DNA of 64,000 bases, taken from assembly GCF_003851545.1 (NCBI RefSeq), contig NZ_BHVX01000016.1, positions 43,424 through 107,423 of the forward strand. Direction: 5' to 3'. Source of the stretch: Ralstonia sp. SET104 (lineage in GTDB: Bacteria > Pseudomonadota > Gammaproteobacteria > Burkholderiales > Burkholderiaceae). Below are positions 56,991-64,000 of the stretch, in pieces. The stretch's first letter is position 1, and each line of letters starts with the position of its first letter. Made by a program: the position numbers and the translations under genes. The notes under the pieces are model-generated. The model saw nothing but the letters and a program-made list of their open reading frames with translations. It was not told where the DNA came from and ran no database searches.

Positions 56991-58172
56991 TTACATCGTT
57001 TCTGCGTACAGCTCCCGCCCGATCAGCATGCGGCGGATTTCCGACGTGCCGGCGCCAATTTCATACAGCTTGGCGTCGCGCCACAGACGGCCGACCGGGA
57101 ATTCGTTGATGTAGCCGTTGCCCCCCAGAATCTGGATGGCTTCGCCAGCCATCCACGTAGCCTTCTCGGCGGTATAGAGAATCACGCCGGCGCAGTCCTT
57201 GCGCACTTGGCGCACGTGGTCGCGGCCCAGCGAATCGAGGTTCTTGCCGACCGTGTAGAGGTACGCGCGGCACGCCTGCAGCGTGGTGTACATGTCGGCC
57301 ATCTTGCCCTGGATGAGCTGGAACTCACCAATGCTCTGGCCGAACTGCTTGCGGTCGTGGATGTACGGCGTGACCACGTCCATGCACGCCTGCATGATGC
57401 CGATCGGGCCGCCGGAGAGCACGGCGCGCTCGTAGTCCAGCCCGCTCATCAGCACCTTGGTGCCGCCGTTTTCCTGGCCGAGGATGTTCTCCACCGGCAC
57501 TTCCACGTTGTCGAACACCAACTCCCCCGTGTGCGAGCCGCGCATGCCGAGCTTGTCCAGCTTTTGCGCCACAGAGAAGCCCTTCATGCCTTTTTCGACG
57601 AGGAAGGCGGTCATGCCGCGCGCGCCCAGCTCGGGCTCGGTCTTGGCGTAGACGACCAGCACGTCGCAGTCGGGGCCGTTGGTGATCCACATCTTGGTGC
57701 CGTTGAGCACGTAGCGGTCGCCCTTGAGTTCGGCGCGCAGCTTCATGCTGACGACGTCCGACCCGGCATTCGGCTCGCTCATCGCCAGCGCGCCCACCCA
57801 TTCGCCCGACACCAGCTTGGGCAAGTACTTGGCCTTCTGGGCTGCGGTGCCGTTGCGGTGGATCTGGTTCACGCACAGGTTCGAGTGCGCGCCATACGAC
57901 AGGCCGACCGATGCCGAGGCGCGGCTGATCTCTTCCATGGCGATCATGTGCGCCAGGTAGCCCATGTTGGCGCCGCCATATTCCTCGGCCACCGTGATGC
58001 CGAGCACGCCCAGATCACCCATCTTGCGCCAGGCGTCCATCGGGAACTGGTCGGTGCGGTCGATCTCGCCTGCGCGCGGTGCCAGCTCGCCCTGCGCCCA
58101 GTCGCGCACGGCCGAACGCAGCATCTCGATGTCTTCGCCCAAGTCGAATTTCAGGCCGGGCAGGTCAATCAT
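56991..58172 (-). CDS. liuA: Isovaleryl-CoA dehydrogenase
   Basis: A 393-residue acyl-CoA dehydrogenase whose catalytic Glu is at position 248 ([20 protein letters not shown]), while the usual C-terminal YEGT site reads [18 protein letters not shown]. This shift of the base is diagnostic of isovaleryl-CoA dehydrogenases. FAD-binding [18 protein letters not shown] and [18 protein letters not shown] are present. It converts isovaleryl-CoA to 3-methylcrotonyl-CoA, the first committed step of the liu pathway. A strong LiuR-type operator lies 137 bp upstream of its start. Confidence 0.95.
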   Translation of the reverse strand: MIDLPGLKFDLGEDIEMLRSAVRDWAQGELAPRAGEIDRTDQFPMDAWRKMGDLGVLGITVAEEYGGANMGYLAHMIAMEEISRASASVGLSYGAHSNLCVNQIHRNGTAAQKAKYLPKLVSGEWVGALAMSEPNAGSDVVSMKLRAELKGDRYVLNGTKMWITNGPDCDVLVVYAKTEPELGARGMTAFLVEKGMKGFSVAQKLDKLGMRGSHTGELVFDNVEVPVENILGQENGGTKVLMSGLDYERAVLSGGPIGIMQACMDVVTPYIHDRKQFGQSIGEFQLIQGKMADMYTTLQACRAYLYTVGKNLDSLGRDHVRQVRKDCAGVILYTAEKATWMAGEAIQILGGNGYINEFPVGRLWRDAKLYEIGAGTSEIRRMLIGRELYAETM

Positions 58173-58308
58173 GGTGGGTCTCCTTGGGCGCGTGCAGAGA
58201 AAAAATCCGGCCGCGCGTGTCTCTGGGTCAGTGGTGGCGTTGTGAGGTGTGCATCGCTTGTGCCGGGCACACCGGTGCCGGGAGGGTGCTACGAGGTGTT
58301 GCGTATTG

Positions 58309-58334
58309 TATTGACGTTTACGTAAACGTCAATA
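58309..58334. promoter_or_regulatory. 26-bp perfect palindrome: double LiuR-type operator for liuA
   Basis: A perfect 26-bp palindrome containing TTGACGTTTACGTAAA and its mirror TTTACGTAAACGTCAA, which overlap so that two operator cores share the central TTTACGTAAA. It lies between the liuR stop and the liuA start and is the best match to the LiuR motif in the window. Confidence 0.82.
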
Positions 58335-58360
58335 ATCGACCATTACGTAGATTTGCGGAA

Positions 58361-58861
58361 TCAGGCGGTCTTGCGTCGCGTGGGGCGCTGTTTGGCGGTG
58401 CCTGCCTGAGCGTCTTCCAGCAGGCGACGGCACTGGCGCTCGTGCTGGTCGATTTCGGCCAGTTGAGCGTTCAGGTCGTCCAGTTGCTGGGTGAGCACGG
58501 CGCGGTGCTGCGCCAGGGACGCCAGAAAGCGCTCCAGCTGCGGCACCGTATCGCGCGGCGACTCGTACAGATCGAGGATTTCCTTGATCTCGCCCAGCGA
58601 CAGCCCGAGCCGCTTGCCGCGCAAGGTCAACTTCAAGCGCGTGCGCTCGCCGGCGGAATACACGCGGCGGCGTCCGCCCGGCCCCTGGCGATCCGGCGCC
58701 AGCAGGCCCTGGTCTTCGTAGAAGCGGATGGCGCGCGGCGTGATGTCGAATTCGCGTGCAAGATCGGTAATGGTGTAGCTGGCGTCGGCTTGGTCGCCGG
58801 CGTCGCCCGATTCGAGATCGGTAGCAAGCGCAGCGGTGGCAGACAGGGTGGAGGCAGGCAT
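58361..58861 (-). CDS. liuR: LiuR, MerR-family regulator of leucine/isovalerate catabolism
   Basis: A 166-residue MerR-type regulator. After a 28-residue Ala/Asp-rich extension comes the winged helix: YTITDLAREFDITPRAIRFYEDQGLLAPDRQGPGGRRRVYS, then LGLSLGEIKEILDLY and a dimerisation coiled coil to ~150, followed by a basic tail. No metal-binding cysteines are present, as expected for LiuR, which senses an acyl-CoA or acid intermediate. It lies upstream of liuA on the same strand and has an operator upstream of itself, implying autoregulation. Other MerR proteins are possible, but the context and the repeated palindrome favour LiuR. Confidence 0.85.
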   Translation of the reverse strand: MPASTLSATAALATDLESGDAGDQADASYTITDLAREFDITPRAIRFYEDQGLLAPDRQGPGGRRRVYSAGERTRLKLTLRGKRLGLSLGEIKEILDLYESPRDTVPQLERFLASLAQHRAVLTQQLDDLNAQLAEIDQHERQCRRLLEDAQAGTAKQRPTRRKTA

Positions 58862-58942
58862 ACGGCGGAAAATCCAGTGATGGCGGAAGCACGCCGGGCA
58901 GCGCCATTAAGTTTTCGCTTAAGATGGAAGACCGGCGGCGAA

Positions 58943-58964
58943 TTGACGTTTACGTTAGCGTCAA
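58943..58964. promoter_or_regulatory. LiuR-type operator between liuR and the MBL gene
   Basis: A 22-bp near-perfect palindrome starting TTGACGTTTACGTT and ending GCGTCAA (two mismatched pairs), like the site at 58311. It lies 82 bp upstream of liuR and 71 bp upstream of the divergent MBL-fold gene, so it could control both. Confidence 0.72.
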
Positions 58965-59034
58965 TGGCGCCAAACCGCAATCGCAGAGACCGCCCGATGA
59001 CTGCTATCAAGGCGGCGACCGAGACCACACCCTC

Positions 59035-60114
59035 ATGAACGCGCTCGAACACCAACTCGACTATCCCTTTGGCGACACGCTTCCCGAAGGCGGCACGCGG
59101 TTTGAAGTCGCCCCCGGCATCTATTGGCTGCGCATGCCGCTGCCGTTTGCACTCGATCACATCAACCTCTGGCTGCTGCGCGATCACCAGGACGGGCAAG
59201 ACGGCTGGACGATCATCGATTGCGGCATCAACCACGAAGCCATTCGCGGCTACTGGGAAACCATCTTCGCGAATCACCTCGATGGTCTGCCGGTGCTGCG
59301 CGTGCTGGTCACGCATTGCCACCCGGATCACGTTGGCTTGTCGAACTGGCTGTGCGAGGGTGGCGATCAAAAACGCTGGAACGTGCGCCTGTGGATGAGC
59401 CTGGGCGACTACGCCTTCGCACGCATGCTGGTGGGCGGCACCGGTGCGTCGAATGCCGGCGGTGAATTTGCCGCGCGCCATTTCGAGCGCCATGGTCTGA
59501 CGGATCCGGCCTCCATCGAAGGCATCCGCAATCGCAAGGACTACTACAGCACGCTCGTGCCGGGCGTGCCCAGCCAGTATCGCCGCGTGATGGACGGCAA
59601 CGTCATCACCATCGGTCAGCACAACTGGCGCGTCATCACCGGCTTTGGCCACGCACCCGAGCACGTCGCCCTCTACAGTGAAGACGCCAACGTGCTCATT
59701 TCCGGCGACATGGTCTTGCCGCGCATCTCCACCAACGCGAGCGTGTTCGACCTGGAGCCCGAGGCGGATTCGCTCACGCTGTATCTCGATTCGCTGGGCA
59801 AGTACGAGCCGCTGCCCGCAGACGTGCTGATCTTGCCGTCGCACGGGCGGCCGTTCCGCGGGCTGCATACGCGCATTCAGCAACTGCGTGACCACCATGC
59901 GGATCGGCTGGCTGAAACGCTGGCCGCGTGCAAGGCCGCACCGCAATCCGCACGCGACATCGTCAACGTCATCTTCAAGCGCCAGTTTGATGTGCATCAG
60001 ATGACGTTTGCGATGGGCGAGGCGCTGGCGCACCTGCATGCGCTGTGGCATCGCGGCGAACTGGTGCGCGAGACCAGCGCCGATGACATCGTCCGTTTTC
60101 ACGCGGCCGCATAA
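59035..60114 (+). CDS. MBL-fold metallo-hydrolase in the LiuR regulon
   Basis: A 359-residue MBL-fold protein with the zinc motif THCHPDHVG (His94, His96, Asp98, His99), a further His in GFGHAPEHVALYS, Asp in LISGDMVLPRI and His in ILPSHGRPFRGLHTR, plus a C-terminal helical domain (residues ~290-359). The length and C-terminal domain resemble putative thioesterase-like hydrolases next to acyl-CoA genes. It could hydrolyse an acyl-CoA of the pathway. The start at 59035 is chosen because the frame further upstream crosses the operator. Confidence 0.86.
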   Translation: MNALEHQLDYPFGDTLPEGGTRFEVAPGIYWLRMPLPFALDHINLWLLRDHQDGQDGWTIIDCGINHEAIRGYWETIFANHLDGLPVLRVLVTHCHPDHVGLSNWLCEGGDQKRWNVRLWMSLGDYAFARMLVGGTGASNAGGEFAARHFERHGLTDPASIEGIRNRKDYYSTLVPGVPSQYRRVMDGNVITIGQHNWRVITGFGHAPEHVALYSEDANVLISGDMVLPRISTNASVFDLEPEADSLTLYLDSLGKYEPLPADVLILPSHGRPFRGLHTRIQQLRDHHADRLAETLAACKAAPQSARDIVNVIFKRQFDVHQMTFAMGEALAHLHALWHRGELVRETSADDIVRFHAAA

Positions 60115-60151
60115 ACTGAACAACCCACGTTACCCACTCCGGACCCCCGAC

Positions 60152-60538
60152 ATGGCTGACCAGCACGACGTTCTCGACGACAGCGCCGCCATTCTGCCGT
60201 TTCCGGCGCAGACACCTCCGGCGCCCTACTACGCGGTGATTTTCTCGTCCACGCGCACCGATGGAGACAACGGCTACGGTGCGATGGCCGATCGCATGGT
60301 GGAACTGGCGCGCGATATGCCGGGCTTCCTCGGTATCGAATCCGTGCGTGATGAGCTGGCCGGCGACCAGGGGCGACCAGGCATCACCGTGTCGTACTGG
60401 TCGTCGCTGGAGGCCATTCGCGAATGGAAGAACCAGAGCGAGCACCTGGCCGCGCAGAAGATGGGGCGTGAGCAGTGGTATGCGTCGTACCACCTGCGCA
60501 TTGCCAAGGTGGAGTACGACTATGGGTTTGCCGGCTAA
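60152..60538 (+). CDS. Antibiotic biosynthesis monooxygenase (ABM) family protein
   Basis: A 128-residue protein with a ferredoxin-like ABM domain: YYAVIFSSTRTDGDNGYGAMADRMVELARDMPGFLGIESVRDE, then ITVSYWSSLEAIREWKNQSEHLAAQ and YASYHLRIAKVEYDY. Such small dimers act as monooxygenases or heme-degrading enzymes or have no known role. It starts 37 bp after the MBL gene and is probably in the same LiuR-controlled unit. Confidence 0.85.
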   Translation: MADQHDVLDDSAAILPFPAQTPPAPYYAVIFSSTRTDGDNGYGAMADRMVELARDMPGFLGIESVRDELAGDQGRPGITVSYWSSLEAIREWKNQSEHLAAQKMGREQWYASYHLRIAKVEYDYGFAG

Positions 60539-60646
60539 CCCGGGCATTGCCATGTCGCATGCTTGTTTGGCGAATGGCGGCTCCGGAGCATCACGCTATT
60601 AAGCAAAACGCAGTGCCACGCCGCGACATTCCAGCGGCGTATACGG

Positions 60647-60678
60647 AAAAAGGCCGCCTCTTGTGAAGGCGGCCTTTT
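60647..60678. terminator. Bidirectional Rho-independent terminator
   Basis: An 11-bp perfect stem (AAAAGGCCGCC / GGCGGCCTTTT) with a 10-base loop, 108 bp after the ABM gene. The A- and T-runs let it work on both strands. Confidence 0.85.
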
Positions 60679-60710
60679 CATTGGTGCAGGCCGCAGGTGG
60701 CCCACCGGGG

Positions 60711-60767
60711 TTAGTGGTACGACACCGTAAAGGTGGCCGAACCATCCAGCGGCACGCTGTTGATCAT
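60711..60767 (-). pseudogene. Possible 18-codon remnant of a secreted/fimbrial-type protein
   Basis: On the minus strand a short frame reads MINSVPLDGSATFTVSYH and then a stop. It looks like the last beta-strands of an exported or fimbrial-type protein, and is cut off upstream by the yidC terminator. It lies in the 328-bp gap 60539-60866, which otherwise holds only two terminators. Identity is not known; it may be chance. Confidence 0.25.
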
Positions 60768-60790
60768 CTGTTTACAACTCCAAGCCCTAA

Positions 60791-60828
60791 AAACAAAAAT
60801 GCCGTTCAGGTCTTAACTGAACGGCATT
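60791..60828 (-). terminator. Rho-independent terminator after yidC
   Basis: A perfect 12-bp stem (AATGCCGTTCAG / CTGAACGGCATT) with a 7-base loop, followed on the minus strand by TTTTTGTTTTT. It lies 38 bp downstream of the yidC stop and ends the rpmH-rnpA-yidD-yidC unit. Confidence 0.92.
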
Positions 60829-60866
60829 ACACCCGGAGGTGCCCTTTCTGCTGAAGCGCGTTCGCC

Positions 60867-62534
60867 TTACTTGGCGGGAGCCGCCTTCTTGTTGGTGCCC
60901 AGCATGCGGTTGATCGACCATTGCTGCGCGATCGACAGGCAGTTGTTCACGACCCAGTACAGCACGAGGCCGGCCGGGAAGAAGAAGAACATCACCGAGA
61001 ACGCGATTGGCATGAACATCATCACCTTGGCCTGCACCGGGTCCGGCGGGGTCGGGTTCAGCTTGGTCTGCACGAACATCGACACGGCCATCAGCACCGG
61101 CAGAATGTAGAACGGGTCAGGCGTGGACAGATCGTGCACCCAGCCGATCCACGGCGCGCCGCGCATTTCGACCGACGACAGCAGCGCCCAGTACAGCGCC
61201 ATGAACACCGGGATCTGGATCACGATCGGCAGACAGCCGCCGAGGGGATTGACCTTCTCGGTGCGGTACAGCGTCATCATCTCCTGGTTCATCTTCTGCG
61301 GATCGCCCTTGTGGCGTTCGCGGATGGCCGTCATGCGCGGCTGCAGGTCCTTCATCTTGGCCATCGAACGGTAGCTCGTGGCCGACAGCGGGAAGAACAC
61401 CAGCTTGATCAGCACCGTAAGCGCCACGATCGACCAGCCCCAGTTGCCCAGCAGCGCATGGATCTTTTCGAGCAACCAGAACAGCGGCTTGGCGACGATG
61501 GTCAGCCAGCCATAGTCCTTGACCAGATCCAGGCCCGGGGTGATGGCCTCAAGCATGCGCGCTTGCTGCGGGCCGGCGAACAGGCGTGCCGTGGTCGACA
61601 CACTGGCGCCTGGCGCGACCGTGCCCAGCGGCTCTTGGATGCCGATGCGATAGAAGTTGGTGTCCACGCGGTTGACGTAGTACTCGCGGCGGGCGTTGTC
61701 GGCCGGAATCCAGGCCGACGCGAAGTAATGCTGCACCATCGCTACCCAGCCGCTGTCGGTCGCGGCCGGAACGTGCGCCTTGCCCTTGTCGATATCGGCG
61801 AAGGTGATCTTGTGGAACTTGTCACCGTCGGTGTACACGGCCGGGCCGGTGAAGGTGCTGTAGAAGCGCGATTGCTCAATCGCACCGCCGTCGCGGGCCA
61901 GTTCCATGTACAGCGTCGGGTTGATCGGCGCGGTGCCGTCGTTGGTCACGTCAAAGCGCGTGTCGATCACGTAGCTGCCGCGCTTGAAGACGTACGTCTT
62001 GGCCAGCTTGGCGCCGCCCTTGTCAGCCGTCAGCGTGATGGAGACGTCGTTGCCCGTGCCCAGATCACGCGGGCCGCTTGATGCCGTGAACGCCGTCGTG
62101 TGGTTGGGGAAATCGCCGCCGATGATGCCCGAGCGCGCCAGGTAGGTGCGCTCAACGCTGCGGTCGAACAGCACCATCGGGTTGCCGTCGTGGTCCTTCT
62201 GGTTGAGCAGTTCGAGCTTGGTGACGCTGGCGCCGTTGGTGTCGATGGTGGCGCGCAGCAGGTCGGTCGAGATGACGATCTTTTCCGAAGCCGGTGCCTG
62301 CGAAGCGGCGCCTGTGGCCGGGGCGGCTTGCGCCCCAGCAACTGCCGGCGTGGAGGCGCTGCTGCTCGGCACATCGCCTGCGGGTGTGCTGCCCGGTGCG
62401 GCGGCCGTGGTCGTGGCCGTTTGCGGCGTCGGGAAGAACATCGACTGGTGGCCATTCGCGCGTTGCCAGTTGTCGAACAGCAGGACAACCGCCAGCGAGA
62501 AGATCACCCAGAGAATGGTGCGTTTGATATCCAT
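60867..62534 (-). CDS. yidC: YidC membrane protein insertase
   Basis: A 555-residue YidC: N-terminal membrane anchor ([23 protein letters not shown]), a large periplasmic domain (~100-350) after an Ala/Thr/Pro-rich linker, and a C-terminal five-helix insertase core with the conserved hydrophilic-groove Arg ([37 protein letters not shown]) and [23 protein letters not shown]. It inserts proteins into the inner membrane with or without SecYEG. Gene order rpmH-rnpA-yidD-yidC is the usual one; mnmE, which often follows, is not downstream here. Confidence 0.97.
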   Translation of the reverse strand: MDIKRTILWVIFSLAVVLLFDNWQRANGHQSMFFPTPQTATTTAAAPGSTPAGDVPSSSASTPAVAGAQAAPATGAASQAPASEKIVISTDLLRATIDTNGASVTKLELLNQKDHDGNPMVLFDRSVERTYLARSGIIGGDFPNHTTAFTASSGPRDLGTGNDVSITLTADKGGAKLAKTYVFKRGSYVIDTRFDVTNDGTAPINPTLYMELARDGGAIEQSRFYSTFTGPAVYTDGDKFHKITFADIDKGKAHVPAATDSGWVAMVQHYFASAWIPADNARREYYVNRVDTNFYRIGIQEPLGTVAPGASVSTTARLFAGPQQARMLEAITPGLDLVKDYGWLTIVAKPLFWLLEKIHALLGNWGWSIVALTVLIKLVFFPLSATSYRSMAKMKDLQPRMTAIRERHKGDPQKMNQEMMTLYRTEKVNPLGGCLPIVIQIPVFMALYWALLSSVEMRGAPWIGWVHDLSTPDPFYILPVLMAVSMFVQTKLNPTPPDPVQAKVMMFMPIAFSVMFFFFPAGLVLYWVVNNCLSIAQQWSINRMLGTNKKAAPAK

Positions 62535-62540
62535 GTCGGA

Positions 62541-62855
62541 TTACGGTCTGGGAAGGTGAATCGACGGCCGCGCAGGCTGGGAGTCAGCTGCGGTCGCGTC
62601 GGTCGATGCGGGATCGGTGGAGCGGGGCACAGCGTCGCCAGCGGCGGGCGGCACAGGATCATACCCGCCTTGTGCGAACGGATGGCAGCGGCATAGACGT
62701 TTTGCCGCAAGATAACTGCCGTAACCCGGCCCGTGCGTGAGTACGGCGTCGCGCGCGTAGTCGGAACAGGTCGGAAGGAAACGGCATTGCGCGCCCACAA
62801 ACGGGCTGAACGCCACTTTGTAGATGCGCAACAGAAACAGCAGCACGCGCGTCAT
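62541..62855 (-). CDS. yidD: YidD, membrane protein insertion efficiency factor
   Basis: A 104-residue protein with the YidD core [40 protein letters not shown] and [15 protein letters not shown], containing the conserved cysteines and the CRFxPTCS motif. It helps YidC insert membrane proteins. It overlaps rnpA by four bases (ATGA) and ends 6 bp before yidC. The C-terminal Asp/Thr/Pro-rich tail is longer than in E. coli. Confidence 0.95.
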   Translation of the reverse strand: MTRVLLFLLRIYKVAFSPFVGAQCRFLPTCSDYARDAVLTHGPGYGSYLAAKRLCRCHPFAQGGYDPVPPAAGDAVPRSTDPASTDATAADSQPARPSIHLPRP

Positions 62856-63310
62856 GGCGTGCTCCCAGCGGCGGACTGGGAAGGAGCGGCGGCAGGCGGT
62901 GCCGGCAGCGGGCGCGTGGCAATCTCAAAGAGATGAACCAGCTCCTCGCGGCAGATGCGCTTGAAGGCGGCCACAGTGGGCACGTCCTGGCGCGGAAACT
63001 TGGCTTGCAGGCGGATCAGCACGTCGCGCCCGCCCAACAAGGGTTGCCGCAGGCGGAACAACTCGCGGCACTGACGCTTGATGAGATTGCGCTCGACGGC
63101 GCGCTTGGCAAATTTCTTGCCGATCACCACGCCCAAGCGGGCTTGCGGATGCCCGTTGGCCCGCACATACAGCACGAAGTGACGACTACGCCGGACCGGC
63201 CGCAAAGCAAAAACGGATGAAAACTCATCCGTTTTTGTCAGCCTTGCGGCCTTGGGGTAGGCGTGCAAGCCCATCGCCAGTGTGCCGCGACAGCCATAGG
63301 CAACGGCCAT
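62852..63310 (-). CDS. rnpA: Ribonuclease P protein component
   Basis: A 152-residue RnpA with the basic RNR motif [25 protein letters not shown] and the N-terminal [26 protein letters not shown]. It binds the RNA subunit to mature tRNA 5' ends. Length is above the usual ~120 because of a Pro/Ala-rich C-terminal tail. The start is uncertain: the ATG at 63310 has a distant GAGG, and an internal ATG at 63274 ([12 protein letters not shown]) has no clear ribosome site. Confidence 0.93.
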   Translation of the reverse strand: MAVAYGCRGTLAMGLHAYPKAARLTKTDEFSSVFALRPVRRSRHFVLYVRANGHPQARLGVVIGKKFAKRAVERNLIKRQCRELFRLRQPLLGGRDVLIRLQAKFPRQDVPTVAAFKRICREELVHLFEIATRPLPAPPAAAPSQSAAGSTP

Positions 63311-63337
63311 GAGCCGCCACCCTCGGCGCGGCCGTCT

Positions 63338-63472
63338 TTAGATGGCCAGGCGCTTACGGCCCTTGGCGCGGCGTGCGTTCAGCACGGCACGGCCACCACG
63401 GGTCTTCATGCGGACACGGAAACCGTGGGTGCGCTTGCGACGGGTAACGGAAGGTTGATAAGTACGCTTCAT
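63338..63472 (-). CDS. rpmH: Ribosomal protein L34
   Basis: A 44-residue protein reading [18 protein letters not shown] and ending in a Gly-Arg-Lys-rich tail with the terminal RLAI, fully typical of bL34. It is the first gene of the minus-strand unit with rnpA, yidD and yidC, 27 bp ahead of rnpA, and lies just across the origin region from dnaA as in most bacteria. Confidence 0.97.
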   Translation of the reverse strand: MKRTYQPSVTRRKRTHGFRVRMKTRGGRAVLNARRAKGRKRLAI

Positions 63473-63736
63473 GATGCACTCTCTTGTTAATGGGTGGTGC
63501 GGACATCGCCGCACGCGCCGGGCCTAGGGCTGCCCCCGCGGCCTGGTGTCGATTCAGTCAGAGAAATCGCCCACGCAGACCGCCGTGCGCTGTGTTGTTC
63601 AGGTCTAGGGTGTCACCGGAACATCGGGCACCGAGAGCATCGGGCCTAAGCCGGATCAGTCGCGACGAAGTGTTCCTCGCCCCGCATCTGACACGAACAA
63701 GCGTGCGCTCCCCTGCTGCGCATCGCAGAACCCGAC

Positions 63737-63765
63737 ATTTAAGCGGCATTTTCCGCATCTGTCAA
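63737..63765 (-). promoter_or_regulatory. Candidate rpmH promoter
   Basis: On the minus strand TTGACA (63765-63760), a 17-base spacer and TTAAAT (63742-63737) form a sigma-70-type promoter directed at rpmH, with a leader of about 260 bases. Confidence 0.5.
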
Positions 63766-63776
63766 GCATGACTGAC

Positions 63777-63965
63777 TGGGGATAACGTAAGTCCGGCGCC
63801 GATAATCCACCCCGTGATGAGTTGTCCCCAGTGCCTTGTGCGGCTTGGTGTGCTCTGCGCAAAACCTTGCGGGAATTGGGTTTGCGGCCAATGGGAAAAA
63901 TCGGTTGTCCACCGGTACTCACAGCAGCTCCACAGGTTATCCACAGACTTATCCTTTGTGGATAA
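63777..63965. other. oriC/dnaA upstream region with DnaA boxes
   Basis: Perfect DnaA boxes TTATCCACA (63937-63945) and its inverse TGTGGATAA (63957-63965) face each other. Weaker boxes are TGGGGATAA (63777-63785), TTGTCCCCA (63822-63830) and TTGTCCACC (63905-63913). Their place between rpmH and the expected dnaA gene fits part of the replication origin and the dnaA autoregulatory region. An AT-rich unwinding element is not obvious within the window and may lie beyond it. The gap 63473-64000 holds this region, the rpmH promoter and no gene. Confidence 0.8.
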
Positions 63966-63985
63966 CTTTCGGCCGGGGGTACAAT
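63956..63985 (+). promoter_or_regulatory. Putative dnaA promoter
   Basis: TTGTGG (63956-63961), an 18-base spacer and TACAAT (63980-63985) read toward the right edge, where dnaA is expected. The -35 element overlaps a perfect DnaA box, consistent with autorepression by DnaA. Confidence 0.6.
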
Positions 63986-64000
63986 CCCGTTCCAATAACG

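Overview
The window looks like a stretch of a Ralstonia-type betaproteobacterial chromosome lying just upstream of dnaA. It is GC-rich throughout. It ends in DnaA boxes and a promoter reading off the right edge, preceded on the minus strand by rpmH-rnpA-yidD-yidC. The genus is inferred from gene content (glmU-glmS, fused isobutyryl-CoA mutase, liu cluster, LysE/LtrA/DUF1289 families), not from a database search.

Layout. 1-2.9 kb: glmU (3' part) and glmS, making UDP-GlcNAc precursors, closed by a clear terminator. 3.1-9.6 kb: a YitT-type membrane protein, then a six-gene minus-strand operon whose order and protein features match the fap functional-amyloid system (fapA-B-C-D-E-F), with a candidate sigma-54 promoter in front of fapA, then a small DUF1145 membrane protein. 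9.7-14.5 kb: a patatin-like lipase, a thiamine-diphosphate enzyme, hemerythrin, PRC-barrel and a tiny [10 protein letters not shown] protein (a stress-type module), and a VOC protein. 14.6-24.6 kb: ordinary accessory metabolism and transport (aminotransferase, orphan periplasmic binding protein, AraC regulators, VOC, MFS, GST, LtrA, LysE, DMT transporter, DUF427). 24.6-27.8 kb: AmtB, an unknown secreted protein and a small PagP-like beta-barrel.

28-33.5 kb: fused isobutyryl-CoA mutase (icmF), 3-hydroxybutyryl-CoA dehydrogenase and a PhzF protein. 33.6-38 kb: DUF1254 lipoprotein, nitronate monooxygenase-like protein, DJ-1/PfpI protein, and a haloacetate-dehalogenase-like hydrolase. 38-60.5 kb: a large, mostly minus-strand leucine/isovalerate catabolic (liu) region. 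It holds isovaleryl-CoA dehydrogenase, both methylcrotonyl-CoA carboxylase subunits, methylglutaconyl-CoA hydratase, HMG-CoA lyase, acetyl-CoA acetyltransferase, a second acyl-CoA dehydrogenase, biotin synthase, aceK and carbonic anhydrase, plus the MerR-family regulator LiuR.

Four copies of a TTGACGT-type palindrome, plus one degenerate copy, sit before ghrA-mvaB, liuA, liuR/MBL and icmF. They tie these units into one LiuR regulon linking leucine and valine breakdown with B12-dependent acyl-CoA isomerisation.

The most unusual pieces are: the complete fap-type amyloid operon with its sigma-54-like promoter; the LiuR operator upstream of icmF; a 545-bp nested palindrome between bioB and the MCC alpha gene, with a second partial copy 10 kb away; and the break of the usual yidC-mnmE neighbourhood next to the origin. 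No rRNA, tRNA, CRISPR array, transposase or prophage gene was found.
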